Part shown: positions 44,101 to 52,245 of the stretch, in pieces
Numbering within the stretch: position 1 is the stretch's first letter
How the letters are laid out: every line of letters begins with the position of its first letter
NCBI GenBank assembly: GCA_910578345.1
Contig: CAJTRA010000004.1
Location: forward strand, 99,682-163,681
Length of the DNA: 64,000 nucleotides
From: an uncultured Lachnospiraceae bacterium
GTDB taxonomy: Bacteria; Bacillota; Clostridia; Lachnospirales; Lachnospiraceae
Direction: 5' to 3'
The notes under the pieces: model-generated
The model's database searches: none
Seen by the model: only the letters and a program-made list of their open reading frames with translations
Told to the model about the DNA's origin: nothing
Position numbers and translations under genes: made by a program

Positions 44101-44898
44101 TTAGATCTCGCCATATTTTTTCAAAAGAGCTCTCATAACCTCGCTGCTGCTTCCGCCTGCAGGAGTGCACTCAAATCCACAGATTCTGTCATACCCGGTC
44201 TCTTTCAACGTCTTTAAGATATTGGTATAATTTAATTCTCCCGTGCCCGGCTCACACCTGCCCGGTACGTCTGCGATGTGGAAATGCCCGAAATAAGGGC
44301 TGTATTTCTTGATCGTGTCACAGATATTCCCTTCCATGATCTGCATGTGATAAGCATCATACAAGAGTTTGATGTTCTCACTTCCGACCTCTTTCAAAAG
44401 CGCTGCTGCCGGCTCCGTATGACACAGAGAATATCCGCTGTGGTCCACGATTGTGTTGAGCGGCTCAATCACTGCCGTTATTCCCGCTTCCTCCACAAGG
44501 TGTGCGATCGTCCTGAGCATTGTAAGGCTTGCCTGTCGTTTCTCCTCTTCTGTTACGGTACGGTCGAAAGGTTTTACCGAACGGTCTTCCTGCATGATGT
44601 CGCTCATCAGGAACATATTCTCAGCATGAAGCTCATTCGCCACCGCAATGCCTTTCTTTACTCCTTCCAGATAAATCTCTGCATCCATCTCGTCGCACAT
44701 GCGCCCCTCAGAATTTCCCTGAAATGCTGCCAGCTTCATCCCTGTCTCTTCCATCACACGCTTGATTGCCGGAATATCCTTGTTGTCCCAGTTCCAGAAT
44801 TCAAAATACTCGAAACCGTCCTCCTTCGCTTTCCGTATCCTCTCCAGGAAATCATACTCCAGATAGATCATTTCAATACAACATGAGAATTTCATCAT
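44101..44898 (-). CDS. Sugar isomerase/epimerase, hydroxypyruvate-isomerase-like TIM barrel
   Basis: A 265-residue AP-endonuclease-2-type TIM barrel, first gene of the leftward operon. Metal ligands are visible at IEPLN (Glu), LLYDAYHMQ (Asp), FGHFHIADVPGR (His) and FECTP (Glu). GHFHIADVPGR and the overall length are typical of the Hyi/OtnI group, which isomerise 3- or 4-carbon keto acids and tetruloses (known). In this context it may act on an oxidised sugar intermediate. Two LacI-type boxes lie upstream. Confidence 0.9.
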   Translation of the reverse strand: MMKFSCCIEMIYLEYDFLERIRKAKEDGFEYFEFWNWDNKDIPAIKRVMEETGMKLAAFQGNSEGRMCDEMDAEIYLEGVKKGIAVANELHAENMFLMSDIMQEDRSVKPFDRTVTEEEKRQASLTMLRTIAHLVEEAGITAVIEPLNTIVDHSGYSLCHTEPAAALLKEVGSENIKLLYDAYHMQIMEGNICDTIKKYSPYFGHFHIADVPGRCEPGTGELNYTNILKTLKETGYDRICGFECTPAGGSSSEVMRALLKKYGEI

Positions 44899-44916
44899 TT
44901 GTCTCCTTCCTTTTAT

Positions 44917-44928
44917 TAAAACGTTTTA
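44917..44928. promoter_or_regulatory. LacI-type operator, leader of the leftward operon
   Basis: TAAAACGTTTTA, a perfect 12-base palindrome with central CG, about 20 bases before the isomerase ATG on the minus strand. Confidence 0.75.
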
Positions 44929-44988
44929 GTGACTAAAAAACAAAACAAATCCATTTTCCTGTAATCGTCCTCGACGATAGGAATCCAT

Positions 44989-45000
44989 TAAAATGTTTTA
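44989..45000. promoter_or_regulatory. LacI-type operator, second box of the leftward operon
   Basis: TAAAATGTTTTA, one change from the perfect box, placed about 30-40 bases downstream of the predicted leftward transcript start. Confidence 0.65.
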
Positions 45001-45033
45001 ATAGATTCTTCTTGATAAGATTTGTTATGTACT

Positions 45034-45062
45034 AACTTAACATCATCATCTCCAGAAGTCAA
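45034..45062 (-). promoter_or_regulatory. Candidate promoter of the leftward sugar operon
   Basis: On the minus strand TTGACT (45062-45057), 17 bases, TAAGTT (45039-45034). The -35 is good and the -10 weak. The surrounding sequence is strongly A/T-rich. Confidence 0.45.
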
Positions 45063-45140
45063 GTATATTTTTTACAATTTGTTACTAAATAATATATTTT
45101 TTATATTTTTTTGGTTATTTTTTACAAATGCCTGAGTTGA

Positions 45141-45152
45141 TAAATCGTTTTA
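45141..45152. promoter_or_regulatory. LacI-type box in the middle of the divergent spacer
   Basis: TAAATCGTTTTA, one change from the palindrome, between the leftward promoter and the rightward one. Confidence 0.6.
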
Positions 45153-45192
45153 TTTTTGTTCTCTCTACTTCTGTTTCTATCATGGAAAAGAA

Positions 45193-45254
45193 TTGACTTA
45201 TTCTATTAATTATGTTATCGTAAATGTTGTAAGATTCAGTAATAAATCGTTTTA
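45193..45254 (+). promoter_or_regulatory. Promoter and operator of the LacI gene
   Basis: TTGACT (45193-45198), 17 bases, TATCGT (45216-45221). TAAATCGTTTTA (45243-45254) follows just after the expected transcript start, consistent with autorepression. Confidence 0.55.
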
Positions 45255-45301
45255 ATTAATGATTGGATCTTATCCCAATACATATGCTATGGAGATATTC
45301 T

Positions 45302-46321
45302 ATGAGAGCTACCATCAAAGATGTAGCCAGACGAGCCAATGTATCCACTTCCACAGTCTCTCTGGTGCTAAACAACAAGTCTGTCCCGATCTCCCAACAG
45401 ACACGGGATGCCGTCGTACAGGCGGCGAAAGATCTACATTACAGACCCAATCAATTAGCTGTCGGTCTCGTCACCAATAAGACCAACACCATCGGATTGA
45501 TCATACCAGACAACTCCAACCCTTTCTTTGCCGCTCTGTCAAATCAAATCGAGAAAGCGGCCAGCCGCAACGGCTATTCTATTATTCTGGGTAACACCAA
45601 CAACAGTGCAAAGAGCACGCGGAATTATCTTCGCATTTTTACTGACCACGCAGTTGATGGAATCATCCTGGCACAGGCGGATTTCTCTTTGCCCGAAGAA
45701 GGTGAAAAATGTATGCAACTCATCAAAGACCTGCATATCCCCGTTGTTTCCGTTGACCGGATCTATAAGGAAAGCAACCTGAACTCCGTTGTGGTCGATC
45801 AGAAGCTTGCCGGCTATCTGGCTACCAGACATTTACTCAATCTTGGACACAGGCGAATTGGCTGCGCCACCGGTCCACTGGGCTTAAGCAACTGTCAGAA
45901 TCGTCTGCTGGGTTATCAGAAAGCCCTGGCAGAATTTGACGTTTTTTTCGACCCGAATCTCGTTTATGAGGAAAATCTCAATATTGAATGCGGCATTCAT
46001 GCCCTTTCCACTCTTCTCGGTCAGAATGTCACCGCCATCTTTGCTTTCAATGATCTGATTGCCTATGGCGTATACAAAGAACTCCGAAACTATAATCTCT
46101 CCGTCCCGGATGATCTTTCCCTGGTAGGGCTTGATGATATCTTTCTATCTGAGATTTTACAACCGCCCCTGACGACCGTGGCACAGCCGGTGAACGAGAT
46201 TGCGGAGAACGTCGTAGAGCGGATTATCGAACAGATTGCATCTCCCGGAAGGACAGGACAGGAACCGCTTGTCTTGGAGCCTATCCTAAAAGTACGCGGA
46301 AGCACGAAACGCATTGTCTGA
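45302..46321 (+). CDS. LacI-family repressor of the sugar cluster (RbsR-like)
   Basis: A 339-residue repressor with DNA-binding helices TIKDVARRANVSTSTVSLVL, hinge NQLAVGLVTNKTN and a sugar-sensing domain starting IGLIIPDNSNPFFAAL. The start at 45302 is chosen because GGAG is 7 bases upstream and the motif begins there; an upstream alternative start at 45263 lacks support. Divergent from the transport operon and followed by a kinase. The boxes around it (44917, 44989, 45141, 45243, 36654) are its probable targets. Confidence 0.92.
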   Translation: MRATIKDVARRANVSTSTVSLVLNNKSVPISQQTRDAVVQAAKDLHYRPNQLAVGLVTNKTNTIGLIIPDNSNPFFAALSNQIEKAASRNGYSIILGNTNNSAKSTRNYLRIFTDHAVDGIILAQADFSLPEEGEKCMQLIKDLHIPVVSVDRIYKESNLNSVVVDQKLAGYLATRHLLNLGHRRIGCATGPLGLSNCQNRLLGYQKALAEFDVFFDPNLVYEENLNIECGIHALSTLLGQNVTAIFAFNDLIAYGVYKELRNYNLSVPDDLSLVGLDDIFLSEILQPPLTTVAQPVNEIAENVVERIIEQIASPGRTGQEPLVLEPILKVRGSTKRIV

Positions 46322-46395
46322 CCGGCGGCATGAGGAAAGCGTCCTGACAGAAAAACGAAATATTATATACTATGAAACAGAAAGGAATTTACTCT

Positions 46396-47295
46396 ATGAA
46401 AATCATTAATTTTGGATCTCTCAATATCGATAACGTATACAACGTTCAAGAATTTGTGAAGCCCGGACAGACCATCTTCTCCAACAGCTTTCAGATCGCC
46501 GCCGGCGGCAAAGGCTTAAATCAGTCAATTGCGGCGGCGCGGGCAGGCGCACAGGTAATCCATGCCGGCTGTATCGGTTCAAACGGGAGCTTTCTGGCAG
46601 ACCTGATGCAGGATGCCGGCGTAGACATCTCCCATCTTCTCACGCTGGATGCTCCTACCGGACATACGGTCATCGAAGTAAACTCCTCCGGGCAGAACCG
46701 CATTATTGTCCACGGCGGGACGAATCAGATGCTTACGCAGGATTATCTTGACGCCGTTTTGTCTAAGGCGGCGCCGGGCGATCTGGCATTGCTCCAGAAT
46801 GAGACTAATCTGATTGCATCGATCCTCTTAAAGTCCCATGAGAAAGGGCTGAAGATCGCATTCAATCCTTCTCCCATGCCGCAGGATCTGGCATCTCTGC
46901 CGCTGCATCTTGTGGATTATTTCATGGTAAATGAATTGGAGGCCGCACAACTTGCAAATCTGCCCGCAGACACTCCTTACGAATCTATTCTGGACTGTCT
47001 GGCCGAAAAATATCCACACGCTGCGATCATCATGACGCTTGGTCATAATGGCGTACTGTTCTTACGGGAGAATCTACGGCTCAGCCACCCGATTTTCCCC
47101 GTTGAAGCTGTGGACACCACTGCCGCCGGAGATACCTTCTGTGGATATTTCCTGGCAGCGCTCTGCCGAAACGTTCCGATCGAGACGGCCCTCAGAGAAG
47201 CGTCTGCGGCATCCGCCATCGCCGTCTCTCGCCCCAATGCCGCGCCTTCCATCCCTCTCTATGAAGAGGTTGCGTATTTCCTGCGTTCCTTCTGA
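46396..47295 (+). CDS. rbsK: PfkB-family sugar kinase, ribokinase-like
   Basis: A 299-residue kinase. The substrate motif near the N-terminus is NFGSLNIDNVYNV, with GGKGLNQSIAAARAGA. The C-terminal signature AVDTTAAGDTFCGYFLAAL contains the catalytic Asp. AAAGGAA is 8 bases before the start at 46396; an in-frame ATG at 46372 has no site. It follows the LacI gene and probably phosphorylates the imported sugar. RbsD in the cluster supports ribose or a similar pentose, but the extra dehydrogenases do not belong to the ribose route. Confidence 0.88.
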   Translation: MKIINFGSLNIDNVYNVQEFVKPGQTIFSNSFQIAAGGKGLNQSIAAARAGAQVIHAGCIGSNGSFLADLMQDAGVDISHLLTLDAPTGHTVIEVNSSGQNRIIVHGGTNQMLTQDYLDAVLSKAAPGDLALLQNETNLIASILLKSHEKGLKIAFNPSPMPQDLASLPLHLVDYFMVNELEAAQLANLPADTPYESILDCLAEKYPHAAIIMTLGHNGVLFLRENLRLSHPIFPVEAVDTTAAGDTFCGYFLAALCRNVPIETALREASAASAIAVSRPNAAPSIPLYEEVAYFLRSF

Positions 47296-47366
47296 AAGAT
47301 CAGTCTGTACCGGGTCATCGGAACATGCACAGACTGAGGCTTGTTACCTAGTCTGTCATAACTTCA

Positions 47367-47398
47367 GGGGAGCGTGTCTGTACTCAGACATTCTCCCC
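47367..47398. terminator. Terminator between the kinase and truA
   Basis: GGGGAGCGTGTCTG pairs with CAGACATTCTCCCC apart from two mismatches. It separates convergent genes; a T-run is weak. Confidence 0.55.
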
Positions 47399-47414
47399 AT
47401 CATCAAAGCAGATC

Positions 47415-48164
47415 TTACAGTTTCTGTTGTCTATAAGAGATCTGGACCAGCGTCAAACCACAGGCCGGGGCTGTGGGCCCCGCCGCTTCACGGCTTTCTG
47501 CCTCCAGGATCCGTTTCACTTCCTCCGGCGCTCTGTAGCCCCGTCCGACTTCTATCAATGTTCCCGCAATGATCCGCACCATGTTATAGAGAAACCCTTT
47601 TCCCGTCACGCGGATCACAATCTCTCTTCCTTCCTGCCATACATCCAGGGAATCGATCTGCCGCACCGTCGTCTCCACCTGCGCCTGCGCACTGCAGAAG
47701 CTCTTAAAATCATGCGTCCCGACCAGATACACTGCTGCCTGCTGCATCCGCGTAAGATCTAAGGGCACATACGTAAAGTAGGAGTACAATCTTCGTACCG
47801 GCATGGGAAACGGTGCACAGTAGATCCGGTATTCGTATGTCTTACTGCTTACCGTATGACGTGGATGGAATCCGGGATCCACTTCCTGTGATCTTTGTAT
47901 TTTAATATCTTCCGGCAGTCTGCGGTTCAGCGCATAACACATCTTCTCCGCCGGAATCGGGCTGTCTGTATCAAATACCGCAATATTCCCCATAGCATGC
48001 ACGCCGGCATCCGTCCTGCTCGCCCCAATCACCTCGATCTGTTCTCCCAGAAGTTCAGAAAGGCATCTGTTCAAGATGCCTTCTATCGTCTCTCCATTCG
48101 GTTGAACCTGCCACCCATGATAATTTGTCCCATCATAAGCTACGGTTAACATAACTCTTTTCAT
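47415..48164 (-). CDS. truA: tRNA pseudouridine(38-40) synthase TruA
   Basis: Modifies uridines 38-40 in the anticodon arm of tRNAs. The 249-residue protein shows YDGTNYHGWQVQPNGETIE and the catalytic Asp in GASRTDAGVHAMG, and ends with SCGLTLVQI-type sequence. It ends the ecfA1-ecfA2-ecfT-truA run found next to rplQ in many Firmicutes. The usual next genes, rplM and rpsI, are absent; the sugar cluster follows instead. Confidence 0.95.
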   Translation of the reverse strand: MKRVMLTVAYDGTNYHGWQVQPNGETIEGILNRCLSELLGEQIEVIGASRTDAGVHAMGNIAVFDTDSPIPAEKMCYALNRRLPEDIKIQRSQEVDPGFHPRHTVSSKTYEYRIYCAPFPMPVRRLYSYFTYVPLDLTRMQQAAVYLVGTHDFKSFCSAQAQVETTVRQIDSLDVWQEGREIVIRVTGKGFLYNMVRIIAGTLIEVGRGYRAPEEVKRILEAESREAAGPTAPACGLTLVQISYRQQKL

Positions 48165-48248
48165 CCCAATTCCTGTCCTCTGCCAGATACTATCTAAACA
48201 TTCCCGTTCTTCCTGCCATGATTCCTACCGGAGCATAGCTCATACCAG

Positions 48249-49049
48249 CTACAGGTAGACCCCGATCACAATACACACTACAAAATACGCCGCCAGCACA
48301 CCATAAGCGATTCTATCCCTTACCGCATATTTGAGCGGTTTCATTTTCGTCCTGTGCTCTCCACCCCGATAGCATCTGGCCTCCATTGCCATCGCCAGAT
48401 CATTGGCTCTGCGAAAAGCCGAAATAAACAGCGGCACAAGCAGCGGCACCATCGCCTTCGCCTTTTTGATCAGATTACCACTCTCAAAGTCAGCCCCTCT
48501 GGCGATCTGGGCTTTCATGATCTTATCCGTCTCTTCCAGCAGAATCGGGATAAACCGAAGTGCGATCGACATCATCATCGCCACTTCATGTACCGGCACC
48601 TTAAACACCCTCAGCGGCTTCATCAGCTTCTCCATCGCATCCGTCAGACTGTTCGGGGTCGTGGTCAGCGTCATGACGGAAGAACCCACAATCAGAAACG
48701 ACAGCCTTACTGCCATCGTCACCGCCTGCCGCAGTCCCTCCTTTGTGATCCGAATCTTCCAGAACGACACAAGCACTTCTCCCGGCGTCAGAAACAGATT
48801 GAACACCACTGTGATCAGCATGATAAAAACGATTGCTTTCATGCCTTTTACCATATATCGAAAAGGTACATGAGACAATCGGATCACCACTGCAAGGAAA
48901 ACAGCCGCCACCACATAGCCGACCCAGCTCTTCACCACAAAAAGAGAAATAATAAACGCAATCGTTGCGATCAGCTTCACGCGCGGGTCCAATTTATGGA
49001 TGACAGAATCCGTCTGATAATATTGGCCCAATGTAATATCTCTTAACAT
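48249..49049 (-). CDS. ecfT: Energy-coupling factor transporter membrane subunit EcfT
   Basis: A 266-residue membrane protein with about five helices and the two Ala-Arg-Gly coupling motifs of EcfT, seen in AQIARGADFESG and AMEARCYRGG. It joins EcfA1/EcfA2 and interchangeable S components to import vitamins and metals. It begins 12 bases after ecfA2; GAAAGGA precedes the ATG. No S component is encoded nearby, as expected for group II ECF systems. Confidence 0.94.
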   Translation of the reverse strand: MLRDITLGQYYQTDSVIHKLDPRVKLIATIAFIISLFVVKSWVGYVVAAVFLAVVIRLSHVPFRYMVKGMKAIVFIMLITVVFNLFLTPGEVLVSFWKIRITKEGLRQAVTMAVRLSFLIVGSSVMTLTTTPNSLTDAMEKLMKPLRVFKVPVHEVAMMMSIALRFIPILLEETDKIMKAQIARGADFESGNLIKKAKAMVPLLVPLFISAFRRANDLAMAMEARCYRGGEHRTKMKPLKYAVRDRIAYGVLAAYFVVCIVIGVYL

Positions 49050-49061
49050 GATCTATTCCTT

Positions 49062-49904
49062 TCAAAACAATTTTATGATTTCCTGTTTTGCTTCCACGAG
49101 CGTTGTGACATCCGTCTGTACAGGCATACCGCTCTTGCGAAGCGCCTGCATGATGTAAGTCACCTGCGGCGCGGCAAGCCCTATCTCCTCCAGCTTGCTG
49201 TAATGCTTGAAAACTTCCCTCGGCACGTCATCGTACATGACAGAACCTTGGTTCATGACAATGATCCGTTCCACATATTTCGCCACATCTTCCATACTGT
49301 GGGAAACCAGGATGACCGTAATTCCCGTCTCCTCTTTCAGCTTCGCAATCTGATCCAGGATCTCATCTCTTCCCTTTGGATCCAGACCCGCCGTCGGTTC
49401 ATCCAGCACCAATATTTCCGGCTTCATTGCCAGTACGCCTGCAATCGCCACCCTACGCTTCTGGCCGCCCGACAGATCAAAGGGAGACTGATAGAAATAA
49501 TCATCTTCCAGGCCTACCTGCTTGAGCGCCGCGTAAGCCCGCAGTTCCGTCTCCTGTCTGGACAGCCCAAGATTCTTAGGCCCAAAGCAGACATCCGAAA
49601 ACACATCAATCTCGAACAACTGGTGCTCTGGATACTGAAATACCAGCCCTACCTTACTGCGCAGTTTTTTCTTATTGTAGTCCTGCGCATGGATATCCTC
49701 CCCGTTGAAATAGATACTGCCGCCTGTAGGCTTGATGAGTCCGTTCAAATGCTGCACCAGCGTGGACTTGCCGGATCCGGTATGCCCGATCAGCCCGATA
49801 AACTGTCCATCCGGTATCACAAGATTGATATCCTTCAGCGCATGTACCGCCAGCGATGTGTCAGCGCCATATACATACTCCACATGATCTAATATGATTG
49901 ACAT
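49062..49904 (-). CDS. ecfA2: Energy-coupling factor ATPase EcfA2
   Basis: A 280-residue ATPase with Walker A GHTGSGKST, Q-loop VFQYPEHQLFE, signature LSGGQKRRVA and Walker B ILVLDEPTAGLDP. EYVYGADTSLAVHALKDINL near the start distinguishes it from EcfA1. It pairs with EcfA1 under EcfT. GGGAAAGG precedes the ATG. Confidence 0.95.
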   Translation of the reverse strand: MSIILDHVEYVYGADTSLAVHALKDINLVIPDGQFIGLIGHTGSGKSTLVQHLNGLIKPTGGSIYFNGEDIHAQDYNKKKLRSKVGLVFQYPEHQLFEIDVFSDVCFGPKNLGLSRQETELRAYAALKQVGLEDDYFYQSPFDLSGGQKRRVAIAGVLAMKPEILVLDEPTAGLDPKGRDEILDQIAKLKEETGITVILVSHSMEDVAKYVERIIVMNQGSVMYDDVPREVFKHYSKLEEIGLAAPQVTYIMQALRKSGMPVQTDVTTLVEAKQEIIKLF

Positions 49905-49986
49905 GTTATGTCCTTTCCCAGTCTTTCTATTTTCTTTTCCTTCTCCAGCATCTCTTAACGAACCTTTATACAGACTTTTGCACTTT

Positions 49987-50853
49987 TTATGCTTTCCGGG
50001 CGTTATAGATCCGCATCAATTCCTGCGTCAATTCTTCTACCGTCAGAATACCATCCGGCAGACGCAGGCCGCTTTTCTTTAATTCATGAGCAAGCAGCGT
50101 CACCTGCGGCACATCCAGCCGAAGACTCTTCAGCTTCTCTACCTGTGAGAAGATCTCCCTCGGTGTTCCCTGCATCGCAATCCGACCCTGATCCATGACA
50201 AAAACCTTATCCGCATGGATGATCTCTTCCATATAATGCGTAATCAGTACCACGGTAATGCCTTCCACATCGTTTAGCGCCCGCACAGCACGCACCACTT
50301 CCTTGCGTCCATTTGGATCCAGCATCGCCGTCGGCTCGTCCAGAATAATGCATTTGGGATGCATGGCAATCACTCCAGCAATCGAAACCCTCTGTTTCTG
50401 TCCCCCTGATAATTTATTCGGAGAAAACTTGCGGTATTGATACATTCCTACGGCCTTGAGACTTTCTTCCACACGCTCCCAGATCTCTTCCGTGGGAATC
50501 CCCATATTCTCCGGTCCAAATCCCACGTCTTCCTCCACTACTTGTCCAATAATCTGATTGTCTGGATTCTGGAAGACCATCCCGGCTTCCTGTCTGATAT
50601 TCCACAGATCCTTGTCGTCCTTCGTGTCCATGCCATCCACCCAGACAGTCCCCTCTGTGGGATACAAGATCGCATTGATGTGCTTCGCCAGCGTGGATTT
50701 CCCGGAACCGTTATGCCCCAGAATCGCAACGAAATCACCCCGTTGCACGTCCAGATCCACTTCATCCACCGCGCGGGTGATCCCTTCCACATTGCCCTCT
50801 TCATCTCTCCTGATATATTCAAATACCAGCTTGTCAGTCTTAATGATCCCCAT
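49987..50853 (-). CDS. ecfA1: Energy-coupling factor ATPase EcfA1
   Basis: A 288-residue ATPase with Walker A GHNGSGKST, Q-loop VFQNPDNQIIG, signature LSGGQKQRVS and Walker B CIILDEPTAMLDP. The VFQNPDNQ motif is typical of EcfA1. It starts the ECF operon; AGGAG lies before the ATG. Divergent from the M15 peptidase gene, with which it shares a 153-base spacer. Confidence 0.95.
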   Translation of the reverse strand: MGIIKTDKLVFEYIRRDEEGNVEGITRAVDEVDLDVQRGDFVAILGHNGSGKSTLAKHINAILYPTEGTVWVDGMDTKDDKDLWNIRQEAGMVFQNPDNQIIGQVVEEDVGFGPENMGIPTEEIWERVEESLKAVGMYQYRKFSPNKLSGGQKQRVSIAGVIAMHPKCIILDEPTAMLDPNGRKEVVRAVRALNDVEGITVVLITHYMEEIIHADKVFVMDQGRIAMQGTPREIFSQVEKLKSLRLDVPQVTLLAHELKKSGLRLPDGILTVEELTQELMRIYNARKA

Positions 50854-50956
50854 CTGCTCTGTCTCTCCTGTTCCGCGCAGAATACCTGTTCTGTGCAGCC
50901 CTTTTTACCACGTCCTATTTTACAAGAAAAGTTTTGAAAGCACAAGCCTTTCATTT

Positions 50957-50966
50957 ATGTTATACT
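50957..50966 (+). promoter_or_regulatory. Extended -10 element before the M15 peptidase gene
   Basis: ATGTTATACT contains TG-T-TATACT, an extended -10. The -35 region is poor (TTGAAA lies about 21 bases upstream). Transcription would start some 35 bases before the ATG at 51007. Confidence 0.45.
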
Positions 50967-51006
50967 GGTATCAATTCGAGACAATGAGACAGGAGACGAT
51001 ATCCCT

Positions 51007-52059
51007 ATGACTGACAAAGTAAATCCAAACCGACCGCCCTCTACGATCAAGGAGTTCCTGCAAAGATCTGCCCGCCCTTTCGGACTTCTGTTACTCTTCG
51101 TGATGATCTGCGGTTTCCTGGCACAGTATCTGACAGGAGATGAGACATTGCTGGAATATGCTGACAACAACCCTGATCTGGCTTATGGACCAGCCACACA
51201 AACATCTGAGGATGGCAGCATGGAAACCGCCCCCGATCAACAGACACCGTCCTCCCTGCCTCCCTCTGCGGAATCTGCCAACTCTGCAGAATCCGCCGCC
51301 GCAGAACCATCGGATGCCGCAGAAGAAACTATGGACACTCCTCCTGCATACAATACTTCAGAAGCGGTGTCACAGGAGACGGCACATAATACTGCTTCTG
51401 ACTTATCAGAAGCAGATAAGGAGGACAATACAATGGTTTCTGATCCGGAACGAACAATCTATCAGGAGGGTTTCTACTATGAGCCGTTAACAGACGAGAT
51501 AAAGCAAAGGATCACCGGTATTTCCTATCCTGAAACCGGATGTACCGTTCCTTATGAAGACTTAAATTATGTAGGTCTTCTCTACATTGATTTCAATGGG
51601 GAGAGACAGGAAGGGGAACTGATCTGCAACAAGGCGGTTGCACAGGATATGGTAGAAATCTTCTATGAATTGTATCAAAATGAATACCGCATCGAAAGTA
51701 TCCGCCTCATAGACGAATTCAACGGCGACGATACGCTGTCTATGGAACACAATAATACTTCCTGCTTTAACTATAGAGTTGTGGACGGCACAACACATTT
51801 ATCCAAACATGCACTCGGCTGTGCCATTGACATCAATCCTTTCTATAATCCCTATGTTGTATTTAACCGGAATGGAACCGGAGAGACTTATATCTCTCCT
51901 AAGGGAAGTGAAGCCTATGCCGACCGTTCCCAGAATTTCCCCTATAAGATTGATGAAAATGACTTATGCTACAAGCTCTTTACTGCGCATGGATTCACCT
52001 GGGGCGGCAACTGGAATTCGTCGAAAGATTACCAGCATTTTCAGATCGTCCTAAACTGA
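51007..52059 (+). CDS. Membrane-anchored M15 (VanY-type) D,D- or L,D-carboxypeptidase
   Basis: A 350-residue cell-wall peptidase. One membrane helix spans about residues 25-43, followed by a Ser/Ala/Glu-rich linker (about 60-150) that could cross the wall. The C-terminal M15_4-type domain holds the zinc motif SKHALGCAIDINP (His and Asp) and the distal His in YQHFQI. It trims muropeptides or D-Ala-D-Ala stems in known relatives. AGGAG precedes the ATG. It sits, on the opposite strand, between ecfA1 and rplQ, genes that are usually adjacent. Confidence 0.9.
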   Translation: MTDKVNPNRPPSTIKEFLQRSARPFGLLLLFVMICGFLAQYLTGDETLLEYADNNPDLAYGPATQTSEDGSMETAPDQQTPSSLPPSAESANSAESAAAEPSDAAEETMDTPPAYNTSEAVSQETAHNTASDLSEADKEDNTMVSDPERTIYQEGFYYEPLTDEIKQRITGISYPETGCTVPYEDLNYVGLLYIDFNGERQEGELICNKAVAQDMVEIFYELYQNEYRIESIRLIDEFNGDDTLSMEHNNTSCFNYRVVDGTTHLSKHALGCAIDINPFYNPYVVFNRNGTGETYISPKGSEAYADRSQNFPYKIDENDLCYKLFTAHGFTWGGNWNSSKDYQHFQIVLN

Positions 52060-52165
52060 AACCCACACAGGATTCAGATCCGCTCTATCAAAAATTCAAA
52101 CCAGCTTCGCAGAGCAGGAATATAAAATCCTAACGATAGAATAGCACTTATCCGGAACCTACAAA

Positions 52166-52192
52166 GGGAGTACACAATATCTGTGTACTCCC
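52166..52192. terminator. Bidirectional terminator between the M15 peptidase and chemoreceptor genes
   Basis: GGGAGTACACA pairs perfectly with TGTGTACTCCC (11 bases) with a 5-base loop. It separates convergent genes. Confidence 0.8.
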
Positions 52193-52245
52193 AATCTTAT
52201 TTACGATGTATTTACAACCCAAATCTCTTTCCGAGAAAACAGCGA

